From Nomia melanderi (taxonomy: Eukaryota; Arthropoda; Insecta; Hymenoptera; Halictidae), in assembly GCF_051020985.1 (NCBI RefSeq), contig NC_135007.1, positions 1,175,001 through 1,239,000 on the forward strand: a DNA stretch of 64,000 bases. The letters are read 5' to 3'. This document shows positions 46,176 through 55,817 of the stretch, one piece after another. A program made the translations under genes and the position numbers. The notes beneath the pieces were generated by a model. The model searched no databases. It saw only the letters and a program-made list of their open reading frames with translations, and was not told the origin of the DNA. Within the stretch, counting starts at the first letter, position 1. The number at the start of each line of letters is the position of its first letter.

Positions 46176-46854
46176 AACGGTAGATAAATTTTCTGAAATA
46201 CCCCGTTAATCCTAAAAAGCTCTGTACATCTTTCCTACACTGTAGTTTTGGAAATTTCATCACAGCCCTAGTCTTGTGTTCAGAAGGTCGAACACCACCG
46301 TTTGCAACAATATGTCCTAAATATTCAACTTTGGTTTGCAGAAAGCAACACTTCCCCCAATTAATCTGTAAACCATACTCAGAAGCTACCTTTAGTACAA
46401 ACTTAAGACTCGCTATCCCACTCGTCAAATCTAATGACGGAATTATTAAATCATCTAGATAAGTAAGCACAATTCCTGAGGCTATTAGCTCTTTAAATAC
46501 GGCATTTATAAATTTTTGAAAGACTGCTGGTGAGTTGCATAAACTGAACGGCACTTTTAAAAATTCGTAATGACCGCTAGGTGTGACGAATGCGGTATAT
46601 TTCTGACTACCTGGCTCAATAGGGACATGAAAGAATCCATTCTTAAGGTCTAGGGTTGTAAACACTCTTGCGCCTTGCAACAGGTCTAGCTGATCCTCAA
46701 TTAACGGCAACGGGTACCTATCTTTAACAACTTTTTTATTCAGCTGCCTGTAGTCAACGCAAATTCTCACCGAGCCATCCTTTTTCTTAACCAAAACTAT
46801 TGGGCTTGCATAGTCCGAGTGAGATGGCTGTATAATTTTGTCTTCTAACCACAA
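46150..46854 (-). pseudogene. Gypsy reverse transcriptase
   Basis: Typical order: SPIVLVKKKDGSVRICVDYR, then TTLDLKNGFFHVPI with the first catalytic Asp, then LTYLDDLIIPS holding the catalytic YxDD box, then LGHIVANGGVRPS. All three RT aspartates are kept. The frame ends near 46150, where RNase H continues in another frame. Confidence 0.88.
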
Positions 46855-46879
46855 ATCTATCTGTCTATCTACTTCGGCT

Positions 46880-47365
46880 TTATCGTGAGGGCCTTCGAGG
46901 CCTCTCGTAAACAGGTACGTCGTCGTGTAGGATGATATTCATGTTAGTGCCTACTTTACGCGTTTTACTTGGTTTATATGTTTCGATCATATCTTCCACT
47001 GCTTTTCTATGCTCTAGGATTTTAATTTGTGATAAATCTATTTTACTATCTATGGCTTCAGCGGTAATGCTAAAAATTTCAGGAAGGTCCAAATTTGTGC
47101 TCGCGTCTAATTTATTAATTGAAATGTTACCCTCTTTCATGTTCAACTCTACAGTGTTGAGAAAATCTGTACCAATAATTAACCCGTACGGCGTCAATGT
47201 GTCGGAAATTACATGCAAGTTTATTGGATACGTTGTTTCATCTACCGTTATACTCGTTGAAAACTCGCCCAGTGTACAATTACTTTTGGAACCAATTCCG
47301 CGAAAATGTAAAATCTTACCATTCAACTTTGGTGCGCCGATCTTTACGTAATGGTCCGCTCGCAT
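46880..47365 (-). pseudogene. Gypsy aspartic protease
   Basis: Contains a retropepsin-like fold ending LIIGTDFLN, with an upstream TSITVDE strand. The usual DTGA motif is not obvious: the region lies before the open segment or is altered. It ends in VPVYERPRRPSR, the lead-in to reverse transcriptase, where a frameshift at about 46880-46900 breaks the polyprotein. Confidence 0.7.
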
Positions 47366-48332
47366 CAGTCTTAGGTCGCTCCCTGTGTCTGTGTGCTAGT
47401 GCTACCAACTTACAGTCTCCTACACATACTTCTTTTAACCGCTTTCTTTGCGGTAAGCACGACGTACTACACGTGTCTTTCGGCAGTTTCGCCGCACCTT
47501 TACACTGAGACGCAATATGCCCATACTCCTGACATTTAAAACACTTGGTACCTTTGCTCTTGGTTGGACAACTCGAACTTAGATGATTCCGATCCCCACA
47601 CAGGAAACAGCGACGCACAACCTCCTGGACGACTGCACGGCTGGACCGTGTTTCCGCTGGCTTCCTCTTCGTCTCGTACAGCGTACATTTCTCCTTTAAC
47701 TCCTGGATGCTTCTAGCTCCATATAGAATCATTTTATTCACCTCCTCATCGTGGATTCCGTCAACTATATATTTGATGACTACCACAGCCGACATATCTG
47801 CTCGTTTCGCGATGTCAAACATCTAATAAATATACTCGTGGTACGTTTCACTAGGTTTTTTGCTCCGACGGGACAATTCTTTATGGACTTTATATGCATC
47901 CACACTTTCTGCAAATTCAGACTTCAGTGCCTTCTTCAACGCAAACCAACTTTTGCCGCGAACGTTTACTCCATCATCACCACTGAATGTACTCATTGAC
48001 TCTTCGATATCTCGAAACGTTAACAAATGTGAAGTGCTGTGGAGTCTCGTACGACCTCGAACATCTCGCTCTTCTTCCATCTCGCTTTCTGTTTCTTCTT
48101 CCGCCTCATCTTCTCCATGTTCAAATTCTAAGATGAAGGCTGCCCTTAATCTGTCTTGCAACTCTTTTTTGTTGCCCGTTCTTTTCAACTTACGCCTTCC
48201 CAGCTCTTCCTTCAGTTCGGTGAGCCTCATGGAGTATATCTTCTCCAACTTTTCACTGGTCTTCTTTCCGTTAGATACTTCAACAATGGTGTTGTTTCCT
48301 TCTTTACTCATTTTGAACGCAATTTTCAACAC
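47316..48332 (-). pseudogene. Gypsy gag with SAP domain and two zinc knuckles
   Basis: Residues about 29-66 form a SAP-type helix-extension-helix (MRLTELKEELGRRKLKRTGN and onward), an unusual N-terminal addition. A Glu-rich spacer and a capsid-like region follow. An in-frame TAG at 47823-47825 interrupts capsid after HEYIY. The frame then continues unchanged to the CCHC knuckles CFLCGDRNHLSSSC and CFKCQEYGHIASQC. The C-terminal end overlaps the protease frame by about 50 bp, as expected for a frameshifted gag-pol junction. Confidence 0.82.
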
Positions 48333-48411
48333 AGATCAACACAGATCAACACAAATCAACACTTTTCCTATATTCTTAATTACTCTGATTCCACAATTTC
48401 TTGATCTCGCG

Positions 48412-48469
48412 ATCCCGGCTGAGCCCCCAATTTTATAGTAATCCCGGATGAGCCCTCAAGTTTATAGTG
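48412..48469 (-). repeat. Duplicated 29-bp primer-binding-like unit at the 5' LTR edge
   Basis: Two adjacent 29-bp units (plus strand ATCCCGGCTGAGCCCCCA at 48412 and ATCCCGGATGAGCCCTCA at 48441) each carry a sequence resembling the 3' end of tRNA-Pro, separated by the TTTATAGT that marks the LTR end. One lies inside the LTR and one outside it at the true primer-binding position. Confidence 0.7.
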
Positions 48470-48650
48470 GGGCTACTATTATTATTAGATATTGAAAATG
48501 TGGATCTTCAGTAAAAAGAGAATTAGGAAACAATATATATGTATTTAATGAGATAAAGAAACAATGTGGACAACACGTAAAAATACAACTTAATACCACG
48601 AAGGCCAACACACGACTCTCTATCACACACTAAAAATGTTCTTCTTCGTC
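48434..48650 (-). repeat. Gypsy 5' LTR, truncated
   Basis: Nearly identical to the inner ~215 bp of the other LTR. Similarity stops after AAAAATGTTCTTCTTCG at about 48650, where the left arm of a long inverted repeat begins. The missing part is the upstream (U3) side, so the element's own promoter is lost. Confidence 0.78.
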
Positions 48651-48652
48651 AA

Positions 48653-48981
48653 TATTATAGATATCTTGAAAGTATTAGACATGTGAAATGTTTTTAAAAA
48701 CTAATCAAGTTTACTGGAACTATAACGAATATTCGAGTATATTCAGTAGTTTTAGTGTTAATTTAAAAATACTTCCAGTAAACATTCATTGTAGATCGTA
48801 CTTTGTGTAATAGTTTGTTATGTCAAATTTAATACTGAGAATGACATCATTAGATGTACCATTTAAAAAATTGATTACAATAAAGTTTTTCCTTTTAGAA
48901 AACAAGCAATTTTTATTTGAAATATCTTGCATGCGGTGAATATATATAAAAATTATATCTGTCTTTAGAATATGCTACATT
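48653..48981. repeat. Long inverted repeat, left arm
   Basis: Reverse-complementary to 51713-52105 at roughly 80 percent or better by eye, with a deletion of about 57 bp relative to the right arm. Shared blocks include GTAGCATATTCTAAAGACA, CAAATAAAAATTGCTTG and TTAAATGGTACATCTAAT. The outer third is part of a 217-bp MITE. Confidence 0.78.
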
Positions 48982-49899
48982 GGATAGTAGATAATGAATT
49001 ATATAGATCCAATTAATTATATAGAATAAACACACATTTCAGAAATATAATGCACTGTTTTAGTCAGTGCTGTGTTCTGCCACAGAAATCGTGAGATATA
49101 TTAAGCAATTCAAAAAGTCTTCGTTTTTGTTAGAAACAAAAGATTGGTACCTTTCCTTACGGTGGGAATTTTTACAAAAAGCAATATGTTTCCATGCAAT
49201 GACAGCATCTTGAGGACCAGTAAAAGTGTAGATGGTTAAGCTGCGAAGAGAATGATACTATCCAAACACAGTGTCCTTCGTTAACGCCGTCGATACTGGT
49301 GGATAACCTACAAATGTTAGGGTTGCAACGAGGGATAAGATACTTGAAGTTAAGAAACTCTTCCTGTCGTTTCTCCAAAGGAAAAATTTGGTTTGCGTTA
49401 CAATGTTACGAAATGAAACGTTCTTAGCCTGGGTGCGTGACCCGGATGTAAACTGATGCTGAAGGATCAGGTCAACATTAGGTCAACGAAAAAGTGCGGC
49501 GCAGCTCTTGAGGGCGATAAGGATGCCGTCTTCTTCGAGCCGAAATCGAATCGAGGATCAGAATTATTAAGAGCTCTGATTCCGAACCGAACAGTTGCTC
49601 GCTCCACGTCTTTTGAAAGAGACATTTCCGACTTCGCTTTTAAGTATAATCCTGAATTCGCGCGTCTTGTATATAGACATATTCTATCCTGTAGTTTTAG
49701 TTCATTCGTTTTTATTACATGTATATTCATAGTTTTTATAATTTTTTATTTTTATTTGTATAGTGCATGTGTATAATTTTTATAATTTTTTTCTATTTTT
49801 ATAGTGTGTGTAAATATACTTAAATATTTTTAGTGTTAGTGTAAGTTAATAGTGTGTGATTGATAACGTTCTAACCCGCGGTAAAATACAATATCGAGG
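48982..49899. other. Inner left part of the long-inverted-repeat unit
   Basis: No recognised gene. A 106-residue open frame (49456-49776) with a hydrophobic tail matches nothing I know and could be chance. Confidence 0.35.
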
Positions 49900-51400
49900 A
49901 AATGTATAAATCAACCTAATTCATTTGGTTACATTTGCGGTGAAGTGGTTTTAAATCCTAAACGACCTTTGACGCGCCTAATAAAATTTGCACACAAACA
50001 ATATTTTCATCGTGAAATTATTAATGAAGAAAAGTATTGGGTTCCGAACTTTTCTTGTCAGCGTTGTGCCTCAGATCTTCTAACCTGAGTGAGAGGGAAT
50101 TGAAAATTCATGCCATTCGCAGTTCCAATGATATGGAAAGAACCGAAAAATCACAGTACAAATTGTTACTTCTGTGTATCAACTATATCCGGCTTCAATA
50201 AAAAAGCGAAGAAGATTTCATATCCGGACGTCTCTTTTTCAATCCGATTGAAATTGCATACTCTGAAAAATTGTCTGTTCCAGTGGTTTCTTTAATTGTA
50301 CCTACTACATTTGAAAATATTTGAAGTGGAAAAAATGAAGACAGCAGTAGTTTTGAGAAAAATCCCCACATGATTAAAAGAGTCGCATTTAATAACACGA
50401 CCTGATTTCAATTACCTTGTACGAGATTTACAATTATCTAAAGAACAGGCAAAACTTTTAGGATTCCGTCTATAGAGATGGAATTTGCATGCTGAGACAA
50501 CCAGAGTAACTCATTTTCGAATATGACATCGTACATTCCAACAGTATTTGTGCATGTGCAAAAAACTTTCCGAAAAAGATTCGTCGAAACATAGCTTAAA
50601 AGCTGTGTTGTTACATATTGGAAATGTATATCTTTCTGTTCCAATTGGATATACTACGGAAATGAAGGAAAGGTATGACAACCCACAAGAAGTATTTCAA
50701 TAATCAAAATATATGTAATTGACATATTTGTGGAAACCTGAAAATAATTTCAATACTACTTAGCCTGAAGAAAAAACTGGTCATCACGACTTGTTCCCGG
50801 AGAAAAAAATGTAAAATATAACAGTTTAGTTAATTTTAAAAATGTATATTTACTTTGATTACATATTAAATTGGGACTCATGAAAAATTTTATCAAGTCA
50901 ATAGATAAATCAAGACCTGGATTTGCTTATCTAAAAACATTTCCGCATATATCGGACGCAAAAATAAAGGAAGGCATTTTCATTAGACTCCTAATTAGAA
51001 AATTAATGAACGACAACGATTTTCTTTCAAAATTAAGTAAGTTAGAAAAAGCAGTATGGTTTTCGTTTGTAAAAACAACTAAAAATTTTTTTTGGAAGAA
51101 AGTGAAAAGACTATGTTTTGATAGTGAACGAACTTTTAAAAAATTGTAAAAATCTTGGATGCAATATGTCTCACAAAATTCACTTTTTTCACTCACAGTT
51201 GGACTACTGTCCATCAAATCTCGGCGATGTGAGAAATGAACACGGAGAACGTTTTCATCAAGACGTTTTTAGAATGGAAAAACGGTATGATAGAAAGAAT
51301 TTGTGTGCAATATTGGCCGATTATTGCTAGACTCTTATAAAGGAAAAGATGCAACGTACAAGCGTCAAGCAGGTCGGAAACATTTTTTAAATCATTGAGG
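49900..51400 (+). pseudogene. Pseudogene of an uncharacterised insect protein family
   Basis: Pieces in plus-strand order: SFGYICGEVVLNPKRPLTRL and VPNFSCQRCASDLLT (about 49915-50080), MPFAVPMIWKEPKNHSTNC then YFC (50110), and SKEQAKLLGFRL (about 50440). HSLKAVLLHIGNVYLSVPIG (about 50590), GLMKNFIKSIDKS (50873) and GCNMSHKIHFFHSQLDYCPS then HGERFHQDVFRMEKRY (51158) follow, ending LADYC. I recognise this as a widespread, multi-copy arthropod protein type with Cys pairs and no established function that I know. Stops and frameshifts separate all the pieces. It lies between the arms of a long inverted repeat. Confidence 0.65.
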
Positions 51401-51712
51401 CTACAGATGATTTTTTGCAACCATGGTTGAATCCACCGTAACTCGAGTTGATTGGGCAGCTCAACACCTGTAGGTATCCTGTGAGTGAATCGAGTAACTC
51501 AAGCAGCGAGACAGAACCACAGTGACTACCGAAGATCTCTTCTTTTATTGATGTTTCCTAGTAATCAAGTGGTGCAATGTGTACTCACACCTCTTGTTTG
51601 CGAACTCAAAAATCTACTCGTTGTTTGTACATACTTGTAGCCTGTTTATCGTCAAGTTGGCAATTTTCTTACAATGTAGGTAAGTTTTTATATAATTCGT
51701 TTTCTTTTTTCT

Positions 51713-52105
51713 GATGTAGCATATTCTAAAGACATATCTAATTTTTATATGTATTCATTGCATGCAAAATATTTCAAATAAAAATTGCTTGTATTACACA
51801 AGGAAAAATCATTGTAATCGGTTTTTTAAATGGTACATCTAATATATTATTCTGCATTCGAATAGAGTATTAAATTTGACGTAATAAAACCATTACACAA
51901 AATATGATTTAAAATAGATGTTTACTGGGGTATTCTTAAATTAACATTAAAGCTACTGAGCATTTATTACCATTAATAATTAATCATTATAAAAAGTGTA
52001 TAATAGACTTAATTCGGTTTTATGAGATATTTGTTATAGTATTCCAGTGAACTTAATTAATTTTTAATAACATTTCAGATATCTAATACTTTTGAGATAT
52101 TAATA
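51713..52105. repeat. Long inverted repeat, right arm
   Basis: Counterpart of 48653-48981. The inner 228 bp (51713-51940) pair with 48762-48981; the outer part is MITE sequence. The two arms enclose about 2.7 kb containing the uncharacterised-family pseudogene. Confidence 0.78.
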
Positions 52106-52161
52106 ATCGAAAGATAATAAAACTTATACTGGTCATCTTGACGGATTCGATAGTTTTAGAG
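51945..52161. mobile_element. Second 217-bp MITE copy
   Basis: TTAA at 51941-51944 and 52162-52165 flank exactly 217 bp. Ends CATTAAAGCTACTG and CGATAGTTTTAGAG are imperfect inverses. The length and internal blocks (TATTCCAGTGAA, GATATTAATAAT) match the copy at 32454-32670. A truncated third copy lies at 48653-48757. Confidence 0.65.
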
Positions 52162-52194
52162 TTAATTATCATAATAATATTACTCAAATATGTA

Positions 52195-52323
52195 GAAATT
52201 ATCCCGGACGAGCCCTCAATGTTGCAGGAAATTATCCCGGACGAGCCTTCAATGTTGTAGGAAATTATCCCTCACGAGTCCCAATCTTTGTAGGATATGT
52301 TCCCGAACGCGTTTCGACTGTAG
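52195..52323. repeat. 33-bp tandem repeat, four units, tRNA-Pro-like
   Basis: Units at 52195-52227, 52228-52260, 52261-52293 and a shorter 52294-52323. The first two read GAAATTATCCCGGACGAGCC then (C/T)TCAATGTTG(C/T)AG. ATCCCGGACGAGCCC is the end of a tRNA-Pro T-arm and acceptor. A partial unit precedes them. The following AT-rich stretch to about 52470 may be the body of a solo LTR. Confidence 0.8.
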
Positions 52324-52699
52324 GATTCTTTCGGAACGGGGAGATTGGTTCACTAATAACACTTTCTCTGTGATATAATATTAAATGTATTTATACTAAT
52401 ATCTAAACGCTCGCGAAAGTTTCTTTTCCAGTGCATTGTTAGCCGCTATACTGTTTTATCCGTTTAATTTTGATATACAGGGTGTAACAAAATTATTGCA
52501 CACAAATAATAGGATGTGTACAACTCACTAAACTGAGTAAAAAAAACCCAGTGAACATGGGTCTAAAACTCAATAGCCTCCGAGATAACAAGAGGTTTGG
52601 TTTGAAAAAAAATGTACAGGAACCGTATCAAAAACAACGAATTATTTCGAAAAGTATCCGTAATACGAACCAATGTGTCGAAACAACAGTTGCAGGGTA

Positions 52700-52935
52700 T
52701 GAAATACTACATGTCACGGTGGGAAGTATTTCACTGGACGTGACCTTGAAGCATCCTAAAAAAAAATCATGATAATTCTTAAATAGAACTCCATATTTTC
52801 TTTTTAATATTTTTTAAGACAACATTCAGATGTTTCCAAACCATAGACATGAAATTTTTGGTGTAAGCCGTTACCAAGATATCAGCATCCAAAGTTGTCG
52901 GTTCGTCGGTAATGATGGTGGCCGACGTACAGTGC
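52700..52935 (-). repeat. Dispersed repeat copy B2 (partner 17868-18045)
   Basis: Minus-strand copy of the repeat in sax intron 4, with the same GATGCTGATATCTTG and ACGGCTTAC blocks and an open reading DEPTTLDADILVTAYTKN. Similarity continues downstream to a GGTCACGTCC-type block. Confidence 0.6.
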
Positions 52936-53399
52936 AAAGATAATGGACAATGGAAACCATGCAAAGTTATATGTAACCGTTGTAAACAATAACTTTCTTA
53001 CTTTTCATATTATATTTATTAACACGTTATACGCCACGCCGGTTTCACGTGCCGTTCCGTTCACGCCACAGTTAGCTGTCAAGCGGGCCCTTCCGGGTAT
53101 AAACAGATGTCAGGTAACGTAGCCCGGCTTGAGAACCGGGGCTTGTCTTCGTATGTTTTCCTCTCCACTTGCAGATGAGTTGCACTCGAGGGCCTGACTT
53201 TTTCCAATCGCAATAAATACTGTTTTGGATTCGTATCCTTATAGTCCCTTCTCCTTGGTAGAAGACAAGGAAACGAAATGCGAGGCCTAACGATGCCCGA
53301 ATCCTAACTTGCACACAAATCGTAACCCAGTTTCGTTCATTTCAAAACTTTACTCGAACTTCTTGTTGAGCAACAATTCTGAATTTTGTTGGCCTGAAA

Positions 53400-55599
53400 A
53401 TGGATATGTCATCAAGTGATGCATCAAGCGAACAAATTTTGCTGCCTAGACTTCGTCATCGTCGTGTATTATGCTCGTCCGAAGATGAAAGTTTATTAGA
53501 GAATGAGTGTGTGGATAGTAATACAACGCGTAATCAGGAATGGTTCGATCCACGAGGAAATCAACCTAATATAACAGCTTTTATGGGCGAATGTGGTGTT
53601 CACATACATAATATCCAATTACAAAATTGTCTCAATGTGGGAGACTTTTACGTGCTAGTGGTCACGGAAGAAATGCTTCGGCGTTACGGCGAAGTAGTTA
53701 CGGCGAAAGCTCTGGCTCAGTTTCAGATTAGTGATGCTGAGCCTGAATGAAACGATGAGGTTTTGGATGAATTGTAGGTGGAGCGATGATACTTGTGATA
53801 AGCAGATTGTATTTCGTTGAATTGAGTGTTTGTTTCGATAAGGTTGACACTCGTCGGAGTTCGATACGTTGAGCTTGCGGAATTCTTAGGCAGGAATTCC
53901 GTCGATACGTTTAGCTTGTGGAATTCTTAGGTACAGATTCGTCGTTTTTTGCTAAGTTCTACCCTTAAATATGTTGCTGTGAGGGTAGCGTCGGGGAATG
54001 AGAGACGCGGATTGATTGTGTCCTTTTTGGACAGGGAGGAGGCCGTTTTTCCTGATTGGTGACGGTCACCGGAAAGTTGACCGCCTCCAAGTCTATCGGT
54101 CACCTGCAGGTATCGAGAGTACCTTCGCGTGACATCAGGGAAATTCCGCGTGCCTCGACCGTAGCAGGTAATAAATGTATGAAGCGCCTTAACTCTAATA
54201 AAACATGCAAAGAGTAAATATCCAAAAATGGAAAAATGTTAATTCTCGAACAGCTGAGGGTGGTTGTTAAAAGTGATGGTCGATGGCTTCATAAAGTTAT
54301 TCGAGCTACGATCCCTTGAAAGATTTAGAGGACCGATGCGTAACGGTGTTTCGGTTTGTGACACCGCGCGTCAACAGAAGAAATAAAGCGCTTATTTGGG
54401 CTCATTATCTGGACGGGATTGGTGAAATATCCATCCATAAATTTATACTGGTCTAGGGATCCTCTATATTATCATCCATTCCCACACAAAGTAATGAGCA
54501 GGAACCGATTTGAGATTCTTTTGAGGATGCTTCATTTTTGTAACAATAAAACAGAAGATGTCACCAACCGTTTATATAAAATCCAGCCAATTACCGACGA
54601 GTTGAACCAAAATTTTAAAAAGTATTACCATCCAACGGAATTGATTTGTATTGACGAATCAATGATCCCATTTCGTGTACGAATTATATTCCGACAGTAC
54701 ATGAAACAGAAGAGACACAAATATGGAATAAAAATTTTCAAACTCAGCTGTGGCCTCGGATGTACATACAACTTCAGTGTCTAGAGTGGCAAAACTTTCG
54801 ACAAAACGAATACGACGCCAACGAATGTAGTTATGAATTTGTGCAAAAAAATATTCCATAAAGGCCATATACTCTGCACGGATAATTGGCACACCAGTGT
54901 AAATTTGGCCAAAAAACTCATAGAAAAAAATACCCATTTGATTGGCACTCTAAGAAGTAACCGCAAAGATAACCCAAAAGAAGTGGTGTCCAAAGAACTA
55001 AAACGTGGAGAATGTGCCGCACAAGAGAGTAAAGAGGGGATCACAATTTTGAAATGGAAAGAGAAGCGTGACGTTTTGTTACTTTCTACTAAATATACAA
55101 TAAAAATGGAAACCGTTCGAGCAAAGACAAAAATTGTTAGTAAACCAAAAATTGTTATAGGCTATAATGCGGGAAAAAATCTATTGACCTGTCAGATCAA
55201 ATGGCTGCATATAGTAACCTATTACGGAAGTCAATAAAATGGTATCGAAAATTAGGTTTTGAACTGTTACTGAACATCGCTGTTGTGAATTCGTTCTTCA
55301 TACATCAAGAATCAGCAGGCCAAAAGATGTCTATCACAACATATCGTCAAAAATTGATTGAGGCACTTACGTAGAAGAAGGAGCCAATCGATACACGTAT
55401 AAAACCTCAGCATCATTTGGAACGAAATGAAGGTAGTGCGCATAAAACTAGGAGGTACTGCACCGAGTGCTATAATCAAAATTTACGAATATTGGGATCA
55501 AAGACAGCCAAAAATGTAACGCAAAAAGGTACAACCTTCTGTAATCAATGTACAAACAAACCTCACCTTTGTTTACCTTGTTTTAATAAATTACATTAA
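53400..55599 (+). pseudogene. piggyBac transposase, interrupted
   Basis: The N-terminus at 53400 is acidic and ends GNQPNITAFMGECGVHI. The core resumes at about 54380 with LFGLIIWTGLVKYPSINLYW, RNRFEILLRMLHFCNN and LICIDESMIPFR (first catalytic Asp). It continues LCTDNWHTSVNLAKKL (second Asp, about 54880) and WKEKRDVLLLSTK. The C-terminal zinc domain is YCTECYNQNLR, FCNQC and LCLPCFNKLH (55417-55599). Frameshifts occur near 54360, 54785 and 55240. A region of about 750 bp (53610-54360) has no piggyBac similarity. Confidence 0.82.
53610..54360. other. Foreign insertion within the piggyBac transposase
   Basis: GC-richer sequence separating two parts of the transposase. It keeps an open frame reading VTEEMLRRYGEVVTAKALAQ and ends at TGA 53750, which I do not recognise. 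It contains a TAATAAAA near 54200 and starts near TGTGGGAGAC, so a solo LTR is possible but unproven. Confidence 0.4.
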
Positions 55600-55817
55600 C
55601 GTTTTTAAGTATTATATTCTTTCCTTTGAAGCATTGACCAAACAAAAAGCGATGTCGCCTAAAATTAAATGTTCAGTCTCACAAGTACGCAAGGACCGAC
55701 ATACGCACGGTAATAACAAGAACGAAAAGTCTGCCGCCGGTCCGCACGGACCGGCGAGGCCTGAACGGGAAGTCTAGCGCCGGTACCTAGGGACCGGCGT
55801 GGTGTTTAACGTGTTAA

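Larger units (their letters stand above)
43887..48650 (-). mobile_element. Ty3/gypsy LTR retrotransposon, decayed
   Basis: Orientation is minus. The 3' LTR is 43887 to about 44428. The internal region with gag, protease, reverse transcriptase, RNase H and integrase spans 44424-48332, and a truncated 5' LTR runs from about 48434 to 48650. The two LTRs match closely over the ~215 bp that remain. The primer-binding site next to the 5' LTR reads GGGGGCTCAGCCGGGAT, close to a tRNA-Pro 3' end. The coding region has one in-frame stop and about four frameshifts, so it is inactive. The 5' LTR is cut off at 48650, where another repeat begins. Confidence 0.88.
53023..55813 (+). mobile_element. piggyBac element with TTAA duplications, 2.8 kb
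   Basis: Terminal inverted repeats CACGTTATACGCCACGCCGG (left) and CCGGCGTGGTGTTTAACGTG (right) match with two mismatches over 21 bp. They are flanked by TTAA at 53019-53022 and 55814-55817. GC-rich palindromic GGACCGGCG motifs lie near the right end. The transposase is broken by frameshifts and an unrelated insertion, so the element is dead but structurally complete. Confidence 0.88.

Noticed and set aside
47860..48438. 192-residue plus-strand open frame
   Set aside because: Antisense shadow of the gypsy gag, Ser-rich only because gag is Glu/Lys-rich on the other strand.
52195..52323. tRNA gene
   Set aside because: Only the T-arm and acceptor end of a tRNA-Pro is matched and it is tandemly repeated. 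No anticodon arm or D arm is present.
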